A stretch of DNA of 35,893 bases, from positions 10,719 through 46,611 of the forward strand of contig JAAVFI010000004.1 in NCBI GenBank assembly GCA_014800815.1. The letters run 5' to 3'. The translations under genes were made by a program, and so were the position numbers. Shown here piece after piece: positions 16,908 through 25,700 of the stretch (the first letter of the stretch is position 1; the number at the start of each line of letters is the position of its first letter). The DNA is from Bacteroidales bacterium (GTDB lineage: Bacteria; Bacteroidota; Bacteroidia; Bacteroidales; Muribaculaceae). Under the pieces are notes generated by a model. It saw only the letters and a program-made list of their open reading frames with translations. It had not been told where the DNA came from and searched no databases.

Positions 16908-18041
16908 ATGGCAGTACGCAAGACTCCGAAACCCGACACCAAACCTCGCCGCAGCACCCTGCAGCGCATTCTGCGCGGACTGGCAATAAGTGTCGATGTG
17001 CTGCTCGGAGCCGCCCTCTGCCTCACGGCCTACGCCGGCAACATATCGCCGCTGCAGCATGGCGGCATATGGGGCATATTCCCCCTCTGCTTCCCCTTCT
17101 GCCTCGTTGCGGCAGTGATTATCCTCATCCTCCAGCTCTTTTGGAACCGCATAGGCGCACTCATCATGGCCCTTGCGATGCTCATCTGCGCAGGGCCGAT
17201 ATGGGATTACTGCCCCCTGCACTTCGGCACCCCCTCCGTGCCCGACGACGCCACAAAGTTTACCCTCCTCTCCTACAACGTACACAACTTCCTGCGCCCC
17301 GGAGAGAAAGAATACGACACCTCCGACGACTCTGCCGTAGCATACATCCTCAACACCGACGCCGATATAGTATGCCTGCAGGAAGCATCGTTCCTCGCCT
17401 TAGCCAACTGCCTGCCCGCCAAGTTGGTTTACGACATCCACAACCACTACCCCAACGTGCTCATCAACGACGAGGTGGCTCTGCTATCGCGCTTCCCCGT
17501 TCAGGCCGTTCATCTCGACCCCGCACCCGACATCTTCAAAGGTGCCGATGTAGCCTGCTGGCGTGTGACTCTCCCCTCAGGACGGTTCATCACCGTATTT
17601 AATGTCCACCTCGAGTCCATGCGCATGAAGGACGACGACCGCGAGATGTACCGCAACCTCACGGAATTTCATCGTGAAAGCATTCACGACGTCAAGGAGC
17701 GCATCCTCAGCAAGTTGTCGTTCTCGGCAGTGAACCGCGCACGACAGGTACAACAGCTTCTGCGTTACATCCGGCTATACGGAGGCCCCGATGTAATCAT
17801 CACCGGCGACTTCAACGACGTGCCCGGCTGCTACGCCATCCACGCTCTCGCCGATGCCGGATTCCGCAGCGCATACGCCGACCGGGCTCTCGGCCCCGCC
17901 ATTACCTTCAACCAGAGCAGACTTTACTTCCGCATAGATCACACCCTGTATCGAGGCGAGCTCAAGCCTCTGGCAATATCCCGCGGAAGCACCGGGGCCT
18001 CCGACCACTACCCGCTCGTATCATCCTGGGCCCTTTGGTAA
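16908..18041 (+). CDS. Membrane-anchored endonuclease/exonuclease/phosphatase-family protein
   Basis: A 377-residue protein with three hydrophobic N-terminal segments (about 25-44, 53-77 and 82-97), then an EEP fold whose catalytic part should lie in the periplasm. Active-site motifs: SYNVHN with N124; CLQEAS with metal-binding E159; FNVHLES; TGDFND; and the terminal SDHYPL with D366 and H367. The family covers nucleases, phosphodiesterases and lipid phosphatases, and the sequence does not decide the substrate. It is the third gene of the ychF-rhomboid operon, 14 bases after the rhomboid stop. Confidence 0.92.
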   Translation: MAVRKTPKPDTKPRRSTLQRILRGLAISVDVLLGAALCLTAYAGNISPLQHGGIWGIFPLCFPFCLVAAVIILILQLFWNRIGALIMALAMLICAGPIWDYCPLHFGTPSVPDDATKFTLLSYNVHNFLRPGEKEYDTSDDSAVAYILNTDADIVCLQEASFLALANCLPAKLVYDIHNHYPNVLINDEVALLSRFPVQAVHLDPAPDIFKGADVACWRVTLPSGRFITVFNVHLESMRMKDDDREMYRNLTEFHRESIHDVKERILSKLSFSAVNRARQVQQLLRYIRLYGGPDVIITGDFNDVPGCYAIHALADAGFRSAYADRALGPAITFNQSRLYFRIDHTLYRGELKPLAISRGSTGASDHYPLVSSWALW

Positions 18042-18122
18042 ACCTCTAATACTAAACATTCTATTCCTATAAAGATAAGAACGTATTATTTCAATCATTT
18101 TATTCACTAAAAAAAGAGCAGT

Positions 18123-20906
18123 ATGAACAAGATCATTACTACACTCTGCATTGCAGGAGCATCGCTCTTCAGCACAGCCACAGCGGCCGAGCTTACCAAC
18201 TACACGCTCGACCCCGCCGCAGGCTCTACAGTTGAGTCTCTCTCTGAAATCAAAATCTCTTTCCCCGACCGCGACTCCGCTTCCGGTTACTTCTTCACCT
18301 TCGACGAAACCAAAGGTTACATAACCAATGGTACCGACACCATTCCCACAGGTCAGATATCTGTAAGATTGACAGAGAACTACAAGATCATCACCTTTGT
18401 TAAGAAAGATACAGGTGCTGATATAACTATCTCTACTCCCGGCGAATGGTCTCTCTACCTCGCACCCGGTGCATTCTTCCTCTGGGACTACGACAACGAC
18501 GACGATGACGCACACATCGAAGACTCACCCGCAATCTCTGTAACCTACACTATAGGCGAAGTAGGCGGTGGAGACGACACAACTCCCTCTCCCACTAATC
18601 TCTCAGGCTGGATCACAGACCCCGAGAACGGTGCTGTAATCTCCTCTTTCAACCGTCTTAACGTATGCTTCCCCAACTATGATACTCCCGACAACGGTGG
18701 TTTCCTGAAAGCAAACGCTGATAAAATCTCTGTAACCGACGGCACTAACACCTACGAAGTATTCTACGGCAACAACACCGCAGGCTACACCAACTGGCAG
18801 AGCAAGGGCTTCTACGCTATCAACGAAGATGGCGAAGAAATCAAACTCGAAAACGGCACTTACACCTGGACTTTCGAAGAAGGTGCATTCCAGTCGCTCG
18901 AGTGGGGTGACGACGACGATATCGTCCTCGCAGAAAGCGCAGCCTTCTCTATCACCATCACTATCGGCGAAGCTCCCGTTGAGAAGTCGCCCTACAACCT
19001 CTCAAAGTGGATTTCCGTCCCCCAAAACGATGCTGTTCTCGACGAACTCGGTCGTATAACCGTAAGCTTCCCCGACTTCGAACCCGCAGACTGGGGCTTC
19101 CTCAAAGTCAACAAAAGCAAAGTAAGCCTCTCCGACGGCAAAAAGGACTATGACTTCTTCTACGGCATGCCGGCTACAGGCTATAATGCTCAAAACAGCA
19201 AGGGTTTCTTTGCTCAGAACGAAGACGGCGAAGAAATCACACTCACCGCTCCCAGCACCTACACCTGGGCTTTCGAAGCCGGTGCATTCCAGTCGCTCGA
19301 CGAAGACGACAATGTACTTGCTGAAAGCGAAGCATTCGCTATCACCTACACTGTAGCAGGTGCAAATCCCCTCGAATACACAGTTGACCCCGCAAGCGGC
19401 TCTACTGTAGACTTCCCCGCAGGCAACCTCACTGTTACCTACACATTCGCCAACGCTACAAGCGTTTCTCCCGAAGCATTCGAAGTTGACTCAAACGTAG
19501 GTGGTGGCGCCGATTCTCGCGGCATCCGCGTAACTTACGGTACCGAACCCCTTCCCCGCCTTGACGCCCTCACCGGCGACGCCCGCGGCTACACCCTTAC
19601 TGCCGACGGCAACAAACTCGTGTACACCTTCAGCCACAATATCTTCGCAGCCAACGGCGTCCTCAAGATTTCTGCCGACGAAGGCACCTACGGTGTTGAT
19701 GGCCAGCACGGTCCCGCTCTCGAATACACCCTCACAGTAGGTCAGGCAAAAGACTACACCTACACTATCACCCCCGAAAGCGGCGCTGAAGGTACCGAAT
19801 TCGCCACATTCACTATCACCTTCCCCGGAGCTACTACAGCTACATTCACCGAAGGTTCTTACGTTGTACTCAACGGCCCCCGCATGCTCACCCAGTACAG
19901 CTGCACACAGGTAGAAGGTGCAGAGCACCCCACTTTCGAACTCACATTCGATCCCGCGCCCTACATGTGGGGCACATACTCACTCTCTGTTGAGGAAGGC
20001 GCGTTCACACTCGACGGCAAGTTTGCAAGCCCCGCTATCCGCGGTTCTTACACACTCCTCCGCACTACCGACGTAGACACCACAATCCTCCCGTCGCCCC
20101 TCGGCTCCAAGGTAGTAGCTACTGAATACGGCACATACGTAGGCTTCGTATTCGCCGAAGACGAAAGCGTTACCTACGACCGCGCAACCTACGAAAGCAA
20201 TATTGAAGTTAAGTTCGACGGCACCACCCTCAAAATGGGCAGCGACTACATCTTCAAGCTCAGCAGCGACGATGCAGGCCAGTACAAAATTGAAATCTAC
20301 ATGGAAGGCTCAAGCCCCTATGTAGGCAAGACCGGCACTCTCTCTGTTTCTTTTGCCGAAGGCACATTCACTATCAGCGGCGAACCTTCTCCCGCTATCA
20401 ACAAAACATGGCAGGTGATCGCTCCCCGCACATACGACTGGACCTCAAATCCCGCCGACGGTTCAACTACTGCAAGCCTCGCAGAAATCACTATCACATT
20501 CCTCGAAGCTGAAGAAGCTGAAGTTTACCTCAACTCATTCGTAAACCTCCGCGATACCGAATATCTCTACTACGGTACCCTCACCGAATCTTACTCCAAG
20601 ACTACCGAAGAAGGTGCAGCAGTAACCCTCGTATTCAACCCCGCTCCCACCGAAGACGGTGAATATGTACTCTCTTGCGACTACAGCGCATTCGTTATCG
20701 ACGACGGTATCGAGACTCCCAACATGGACCTCCACTTCTTCCTTGACAAGAACGCCGGCCTCGGCAAGATCGAGCTCACCAACGGTCTCTACACCGTTTA
20801 CTCTATCGACGGTCGCCTCGTTCTCGACAAAGCAGAGTACGCCGCTCTCAAGACTCTCGAACCCGGCTTCTACATCATCAACGGCAAGAAAACCGCTATC
20901 AAATAA
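18123..20906 (+). CDS. Large secreted tandem-repeat protein with T9SS-like C-terminal domain
   Basis: 927 residues: a signal peptide (1-21), then about seven related beta-sandwich modules of 90-130 residues, then a tail. Modules open with variants of DPAAGSTVESLSEIKISFPD, such as DPENGAVISSFNRLNVCFPN and NPADGSTTASLAEITITF. Modules 2 and 3 are closest, sharing EDGEEI and GAFQSL. The final segment (VYSIDGRLVLDKAEY to GFYIINGKKTAIK) resembles a T9SS type A sorting tail, so the protein may be exported and attached at the surface. It is acidic throughout and has no enzyme motif. It is probably a surface or adhesin-like structural protein; I do not recognise a named family. A strong terminator follows; no canonical promoter was found in 18042-18122. 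Confidence 0.85.
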   Translation: MNKIITTLCIAGASLFSTATAAELTNYTLDPAAGSTVESLSEIKISFPDRDSASGYFFTFDETKGYITNGTDTIPTGQISVRLTENYKIITFVKKDTGADITISTPGEWSLYLAPGAFFLWDYDNDDDDAHIEDSPAISVTYTIGEVGGGDDTTPSPTNLSGWITDPENGAVISSFNRLNVCFPNYDTPDNGGFLKANADKISVTDGTNTYEVFYGNNTAGYTNWQSKGFYAINEDGEEIKLENGTYTWTFEEGAFQSLEWGDDDDIVLAESAAFSITITIGEAPVEKSPYNLSKWISVPQNDAVLDELGRITVSFPDFEPADWGFLKVNKSKVSLSDGKKDYDFFYGMPATGYNAQNSKGFFAQNEDGEEITLTAPSTYTWAFEAGAFQSLDEDDNVLAESEAFAITYTVAGANPLEYTVDPASGSTVDFPAGNLTVTYTFANATSVSPEAFEVDSNVGGGADSRGIRVTYGTEPLPRLDALTGDARGYTLTADGNKLVYTFSHNIFAANGVLKISADEGTYGVDGQHGPALEYTLTVGQAKDYTYTITPESGAEGTEFATFTITFPGATTATFTEGSYVVLNGPRMLTQYSCTQVEGAEHPTFELTFDPAPYMWGTYSLSVEEGAFTLDGKFASPAIRGSYTLLRTTDVDTTILPSPLGSKVVATEYGTYVGFVFAEDESVTYDRATYESNIEVKFDGTTLKMGSDYIFKLSSDDAGQYKIEIYMEGSSPYVGKTGTLSVSFAEGTFTISGEPSPAINKTWQVIAPRTYDWTSNPADGSTTASLAEITITFLEAEEAEVYLNSFVNLRDTEYLYYGTLTESYSKTTEEGAAVTLVFNPAPTEDGEYVLSCDYSAFVIDDGIETPNMDLHFFLDKNAGLGKIELTNGLYTVYSIDGRLVLDKAEYAALKTLEPGFYIINGKKTAIK

Positions 20907-20930
20907 GATTCCCCCAACCCTACCATAGAA

Positions 20931-20956
20931 AAGGCTGCCTCCGGGCAGCCTTTTTT
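20931..20956 (+). terminator. Rho-independent terminator after the repeat protein gene
   Basis: AAGGCTGCC (20931-20939) pairs perfectly with GGCAGCCTT (20944-20952) around the loop TCCG, and six T follow (20951-20956). It isolates the Abi_2 gene from upstream transcription. Confidence 0.92.
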
Positions 20957-21018
20957 CGTGTAAGTAAGTCATAAAGCTCCCATTTTCAAGAAATTTTGGC
21001 ACCTAACCCATTGAGAAC

Positions 21019-21049
21019 TTTGTTATATGGGAAAATTTGCTTACCTTTG
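21019..21049 (+). promoter_or_regulatory. Perfect Bacteroidetes promoter of the Abi_2 locus
   Basis: TTTG (21019-21022), 19 bases, then TACCTTTG (21042-21049): an exact match to TTTG-N19-TAnnTTTG. Transcription should begin near 21054. That is downstream of an in-frame TTG at 21037, which rules that codon out as the start and leaves a leader of about 64 bases before the ATG at 21118. Confidence 0.85.
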
Positions 21050-21053
21050 CGAC

Positions 21054-21109
21054 AATAGTTCCCACCACGCCTCTCAACGATGCGTACCACGGTGGGACTT
21101 CGGTTTTTT
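21054..21109 (+). ncRNA. Candidate leader RNA/attenuator hairpin before the Abi_2 gene
   Basis: Between the promoter and the ATG, 21060-21066 (TCCCACC) pairs with 21091-21097 (GGTGGGA). An inner stem, 21067-21070 with 21082-21085, stacks on it, leaving a loop of 11 bases and a 5-base bulge. Six T follow at 21104-21109, only eight bases before the ORF. This looks like a terminator inside the leader, so the main transcript could be an RNA of about 55 bases with the Abi protein made by read-through. Weak pairing of the loop (21076-21080) with 21100-21105 could form a pseudoknot. Abi_2 genes are known to have associated structured RNAs (the abiF motif); whether this is one is not shown here. Confidence 0.5.
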
Positions 21110-21117
21110 ATATACGT

Positions 21118-22011
21118 ATGTATTACAATAAGCAACCTATAGATTTTGCCAACCAGATTACCCTACTTAAAGGGAGAGGAATGACATTTGCAAATGAGGA
21201 TATTGCTCTTGACGGTCTGTATTCCATAAGCTTTTTTCGACTCGCGAGCTACTGGAGACATTTAGAATCACGAAACACCGGCAAGTTCAAGGAAAACAGC
21301 AAATTTGAGGATATACTTTCATTATATATATTTGATCAGTATCTCCGAAATATAATCTTTGCATCAATTCAAAGCATTGAGGTTGCTTTTCGCACAAGAG
21401 TAAGTCATTACCTCTCAATGAAGCACGGTGCATTCTGGTTCCTCAATCCTGCGCTTTTCAAAGATGAGGAAATCCATAAATCATGCATCGATAAATTAAG
21501 GGAAGAATTATGCAGGTCTCACGAAGACTTCATCAAGGAACATTGTGATAAATATGATGAGCCGGATTGTCCGCCCTCTTGGAAGACTATGGAAGTGGCC
21601 TCATTCGGAACGTTATCTAAGCTCTATAGCAATTTAGCTGATAATGATATTAAGAGAGTAATCTCCCGAAGTTTTCAATTACCCTCTTATACATTTCTGG
21701 AGAATTGGATGAAATGCGCAGCCGTTTTGCGCAACTGCTGTGCTCACCATGCACGACTATGGAACAGGCGTTTTTCTGTAATACCCAAATACCCGGCAAA
21801 TCTGCCAGGGAAGTGGATTTCCTTGCCCCTTCGGAGACCTGAAAAATTATACGGACAGTTGTGTTGTCTTGCATACCTGGAACAATCAATAAATCCCAAT
21901 AGTAAATTAAAAGACAACTTCCTTGTACTATTGTCCGAGCATCCGGAGATTGATACTAAAGCAATGGGGCTTCAAGAGAATTGGCTGGAGCAACCTTTGT
22001 GGAATAGATAA
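21118..22011 (+). CDS. Abi_2 (AbiD/AbiF-like) abortive infection protein
   Basis: A 297-residue HEPN-superfamily protein of the Abi_2 group, whose members abort phage infection, probably as RNases. The N-terminal part has KQPIDFANQITLLKGRGM, a typical Abi_2 opening, then YSISFFRLASYWRHLE and SIEVAFRTRVSHYLS. The putative catalytic HEPN motif is R205-x4-H210 in LRNCCAHHARLWNR, intact. The start is the ATG at 21118 because the promoter covers earlier in-frame codons. Codon use and base composition are A+T-richer than the flanking genes, which suggests horizontal transfer. It is monocistronic, behind a hairpin leader. I see no protein antitoxin partner. Confidence 0.88.
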   Translation: MYYNKQPIDFANQITLLKGRGMTFANEDIALDGLYSISFFRLASYWRHLESRNTGKFKENSKFEDILSLYIFDQYLRNIIFASIQSIEVAFRTRVSHYLSMKHGAFWFLNPALFKDEEIHKSCIDKLREELCRSHEDFIKEHCDKYDEPDCPPSWKTMEVASFGTLSKLYSNLADNDIKRVISRSFQLPSYTFLENWMKCAAVLRNCCAHHARLWNRRFSVIPKYPANLPGKWISLPLRRPEKLYGQLCCLAYLEQSINPNSKLKDNFLVLLSEHPEIDTKAMGLQENWLEQPLWNR

Positions 22012-22067
22012 TCATACAAATCAATTTTTGACTAAGAGGATAGTATCATCGAACAGCAATAATTCAC

Positions 22068-22075
22068 TACCTTTG
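22068..22075 (+). promoter_or_regulatory. -7 promoter box upstream of the deacylase gene
   Basis: TACCTTTG fits TAnnTTTG and lies 20 bases before the ATG at 22096. No TTTG is present at the expected -33 spacing. Confidence 0.5.
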
Positions 22076-22095
22076 CACTATAAATACGATACGCT

Positions 22096-22662
22096 ATGAT
22101 CGACGAAAAACCTTTCTATACAAGCGAGATAAAGACGGGAGCACCCGCAGAATTCACCACCGACACCCAGCGCCTGATCTACACATCACTCGAAGCCGCA
22201 GGTATACCCTACACACGCATCGAGAGCGACCCCGGCATATCTATGGACGACTGCCTGAACATCGACCGCGCATTCGGCATCGACACCGTCAAGACCATAC
22301 TCCTCACCAACCGTAAAAAGACTCAATACTGGCTCTACGTGACCCACGCACGCAAGCCTTTCATCACCAAAGAATTCGGCGCCGCTCTCGGCATACCCCG
22401 CGTATCTTTCGCCGACGAAGAACTCATGCTCAGTCTCCTCGGCACTCCTCACGGAGCCGCTACCCCCTTCGCCCTACTCCGTCCCGAAGCCGCCCCCGTG
22501 ACCTTCGTAATGGACCGTGACGTTGCCGCACGCCCCAAAATCGTAATCACCGACGGCGACCCCTGCGGCTTCATCGCAATAGCCAACACCGACCTCTTCT
22601 CCCTCCTCGGTCGCACCCCCATACTCATCGAAAATCCCGCCGAAATAGTGCTGCCTGAGTAG
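22096..22662 (+). CDS. YbaK/ProX-type aminoacyl-tRNA editing deacylase
   Basis: A 188-residue single-domain protein of the YbaK/ProX superfamily, which hydrolyses mischarged tRNA (typically Ala- or Cys-tRNA-Pro) in trans. Family features: IDTVKTILLTNRKKTQYWLY near the centre with the conserved lysine, the LGIPRVSFADEE segment, and LGTPHGAATPFALL, the glycine-rich substrate loop of ProX-like proteins. It ends with a strand containing GFIAIANTDLFSLL. It is free-standing and not fused to prolyl-tRNA synthetase. It faces the alpha-2-macroglobulin-like gene tail to tail, with an inverted repeat between them. Confidence 0.9.
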   Translation: MIDEKPFYTSEIKTGAPAEFTTDTQRLIYTSLEAAGIPYTRIESDPGISMDDCLNIDRAFGIDTVKTILLTNRKKTQYWLYVTHARKPFITKEFGAALGIPRVSFADEELMLSLLGTPHGAATPFALLRPEAAPVTFVMDRDVAARPKIVITDGDPCGFIAIANTDLFSLLGRTPILIENPAEIVLPE

Positions 22663-22697
22663 CGCTGACTATGCCGTAAAGAGCTTGTGTAAAAAAT

Positions 22698-22744
22698 TGA
22701 ACTGCACCCCAAAAGTTAGACATAAACTTATGGGGTGCAGTTCA
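22698..22744. repeat. IS3-like inverted repeat between convergent genes, terminator on the minus side
   Basis: TGAACTGCACCCCAAAAGTT on the left is mirrored on the right, differing at one position in the first 20 bases. The sequence TGAACTGCACCCC-AAGTT resembles the terminal inverted repeats of IS3-group elements, so this may be two IS ends abutted with nothing between. On the minus strand the GC-rich stem is followed by six T (22692-22697), making it a good terminator for the macroglobulin-like gene. On the plus strand no T-run follows. Confidence 0.6.
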
Positions 22745-22767
22745 TTATTACGACTTTTCGTCGGTGC

Positions 22768-25700
22768 TTATTTCACCACTATCATGCTACCTGCGCTATG
22801 CGCGGTGAGTTCGGGCGCATACTGGCTCTGCAGAGTTGCTATGCCGGATACGAAGGTGCCGACGGATGCGGCAGTCATATCGTAGGTAACCATGTAGGTA
22901 CCCTTGGGCAACCATGATACAAAGAGGCGGGTCGAGGCATCGGAATTCTCGCGGTAGAAGGCGAGGGCGCCGTCGTAGACGTAGCCGGGGAGCTGGTCGA
23001 CAGGTTCGAACGAGGCGGGACGCTCGTCGTCGATGCTAACGTACTCGAGATTGCGGTTGGCCTTTATGGTGAGCTGTACGCGTACTCGCTCGCCAAGCGC
23101 AAATTCATCGGTCTGCACCCACTTGCCGTCGCGTTCTACGAGGCATCGCTTATCTATGGAGAGGTCGCGGCCGGGGCGTGCCTTGACACTCTTGGCGGGC
23201 GACTTGCTTACGCTCACCACCGAGCCGTAGGAGGGTGTCACACCATTGGGTTTCACACTTATGCGGAGGGTCTTGCCGTCGGAGGGAAGTGTGCGGGCGA
23301 AGTAGCCCGTCATGCTTTCTACCCGGCCGGGATTGAAAGGCTTGCCATTGACAGTGACGGCTTCGGCGACGGGTACAGAAGTCCAGTCGGAACCCGTAAG
23401 CATCACGGCGGCTATCACATAGTCGGGATTCCATGCGCCGAGGTTGTCGAGCGCCTGAGCCTGCACTATCACCCACTGACGCAGAGCGTCGAGCTCGGCG
23501 GCGCTCGCTCCCATTGCAGCATATGCCTGAATGATAGTGGCGTAGGAGCGGATGTCACTTACATTGGGGAAGCATACGCCCTGACCGGGCTTGGCGACGC
23601 CAAACTGTCGGATTGAGGCGAGCACGGCCTCTGCCTCTACCTTGCGGCCATTGGCTTTAAGGATGAGGACGTCGTAGGCCTTGTCGCCGGTATGGTCTTT
23701 CTTCCAGTTGCGGGCAACCTCGGCCACGGTATTGCGGATTATGGCGCTTCCGCCTACTGTCTGCTTGAGCTCGGGGAAGAACGACGCTATCAGGGCAAGC
23801 TCGTGGTCGGTCTTCACTCCTTTCATAGCGGAAAGTGTGGACTGGAGGTAGGCGAAGGCCTTGGAGAGAGCGGTGTTGAACGACTCGTCGAGCATGCCGA
23901 GCGAGCGGGCAATACCCAAGGTCATAAGCACACTTTCAGTGCTCCAGAGCGAAGACTCCGAAGCCCAGCCGCCCCACTTGAAGCCACCGTCGGGCATCTG
24001 CATCTTGGCGAGAGCTTCGGTGAGATCGCCTATCGCTTTTGCGTTTGCCTCGGGGTCGAGCAGCGAGGTGAGCATCTCCATGCGCTGAGTCTGCGAAGCG
24101 GCAGCCTGCACCCATGGAGTGCTGTCGAGCATCAGTTGCTTGAGATTTTCATTCTTCGACAGCATCGACACCAGGGCGTCCTCCGACGGATTTTCTTTCC
24201 ATACCCGGAGAGCTTGGGCGATATCGGGATTGGTAGATACGAGGTGACGGGCGGCGAGAGCCGAGAAGAGGCGTGAAACGAGGCCTGTCGAGGTGAGCGA
24301 CTCTCCGACAGATATTCCACGCATGGCCTTGACGATAGTCCACACGGGATTCTGGCAGTAGCTTAGGGTAAGAGTTGCATCGGCAGAGGCATCTACCGTG
24401 AATTCAAAAGGCTTGGTATCGCCGGGATTGAGGTAGAATTCGGTGCTCTCAATCACGGTAGCGGCAGATGTAAGAACGGGTATGGCTGCCTGCTCGCCGT
24501 CGGCAAAACCTCCGGCCATGCTGCGCACTCTATATCCTATTGCCGAAGCATCGGTAGGCGCAACTACGTCGATGCCGACTACCGCCGACGCCTTTGATGC
24601 AAGGGTATCGGTCTGCTGAACGGTGGCAATCACGGCTCCGCTCTCGATGTCGAAAATCTCGGCAACGGTGGTAACGGCAAGGCTGTCGTCCGAATTATTG
24701 AAGACGGTAGCGGCTACGCGGGCCTCGTCGCCCTGGCGGAGGAAGCGCGGCAGATTGGCCTGCACCATTACAGGCTTGGAGGCGACGGCCTCGGCGGCAA
24801 AGGATGCCGACTCCAGCGCTTTGGTCCAGCCGAATGTACGGAGCTGCCAGGTGGTATTGGCATTGGGCACTGTAAAGACTACATCCACATTGCCCTCGGC
24901 ATCAGTCACAAGCGAGGGTCGCCAGAATGCGAGCGCAACCTCGGTATCGCGGTATTCGGGAACATCAGCTGTGCCAGCATCGGCAGCGCCCTCAGCTGTA
25001 AGAGCAACTACTTCAGCCATTGGCGCCGCAAGGTCCATTTCATATTCCTCTACCATATCATTTTCTACACTCGCGCTTTCGGCTTTAGCCATCTTGAAGC
25101 TTGCATAGCGCCTCATCATCACACCGGCGGAATTATAGTCGCCGTAGTAGCGGAATGACGGCAGCACGAGCTCGATGCCCTCTACACTCTTGAACGGCAG
25201 CGCGTAATAGTCGCTGAACGGGTAGACGTTGAGTCCGCTTATATCCATTCGATGTATAAAGCGGTAGAAGTTGAACGACGTGGGCATGTCGTTGTGGAGC
25301 AATGCATCCAGAGCCTTGTCGTAGAGTGTTGCAATCATTCCGGCGTCGGCAAGCGCGTTGTCGCCCTTGGAAAGGCGGAATCGCCAGGTCTCAAGGCCGC
25401 CGGGCACCAGCTTGTCGCGGAAGGTCTCGGCCACGATATCTACTTTCTCCTCTTTTGGCAGTTCGATCGAAACTTCACTCTGATACATATTGCCGTCGAG
25501 GACTGACACGAGTACTATCTGGCCGTCTTCGGCATCGAAGCCGTCGGGCAGCTCGATATTCAGGGTGGTGAAACCGCTCTTAATCCTGTGATTCTTAACG
25601 GGTGCCAGGGTCTTTCCATTTCTCACGAATGAGAATATGTAAAGCTCTCCGGCGGTCGTTCCGGCTGTAACGCTGACTTTCCGTCCGGCAAGTTTCACCT

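Noticed and set aside
21037-21117. Earlier TTG start of the Abi_2 protein
   Set aside because: The TTG lies upstream of the predicted transcription start, and the extra 27 residues are the translated hairpin leader. The ATG at 21118 gives the normal Abi_2 N-terminus.
22698-22744. A complete insertion sequence between the convergent genes
   Set aside because: Only the inverted ends are present; no transposase or remnant lies within or beside them, so it is listed as a repeat.
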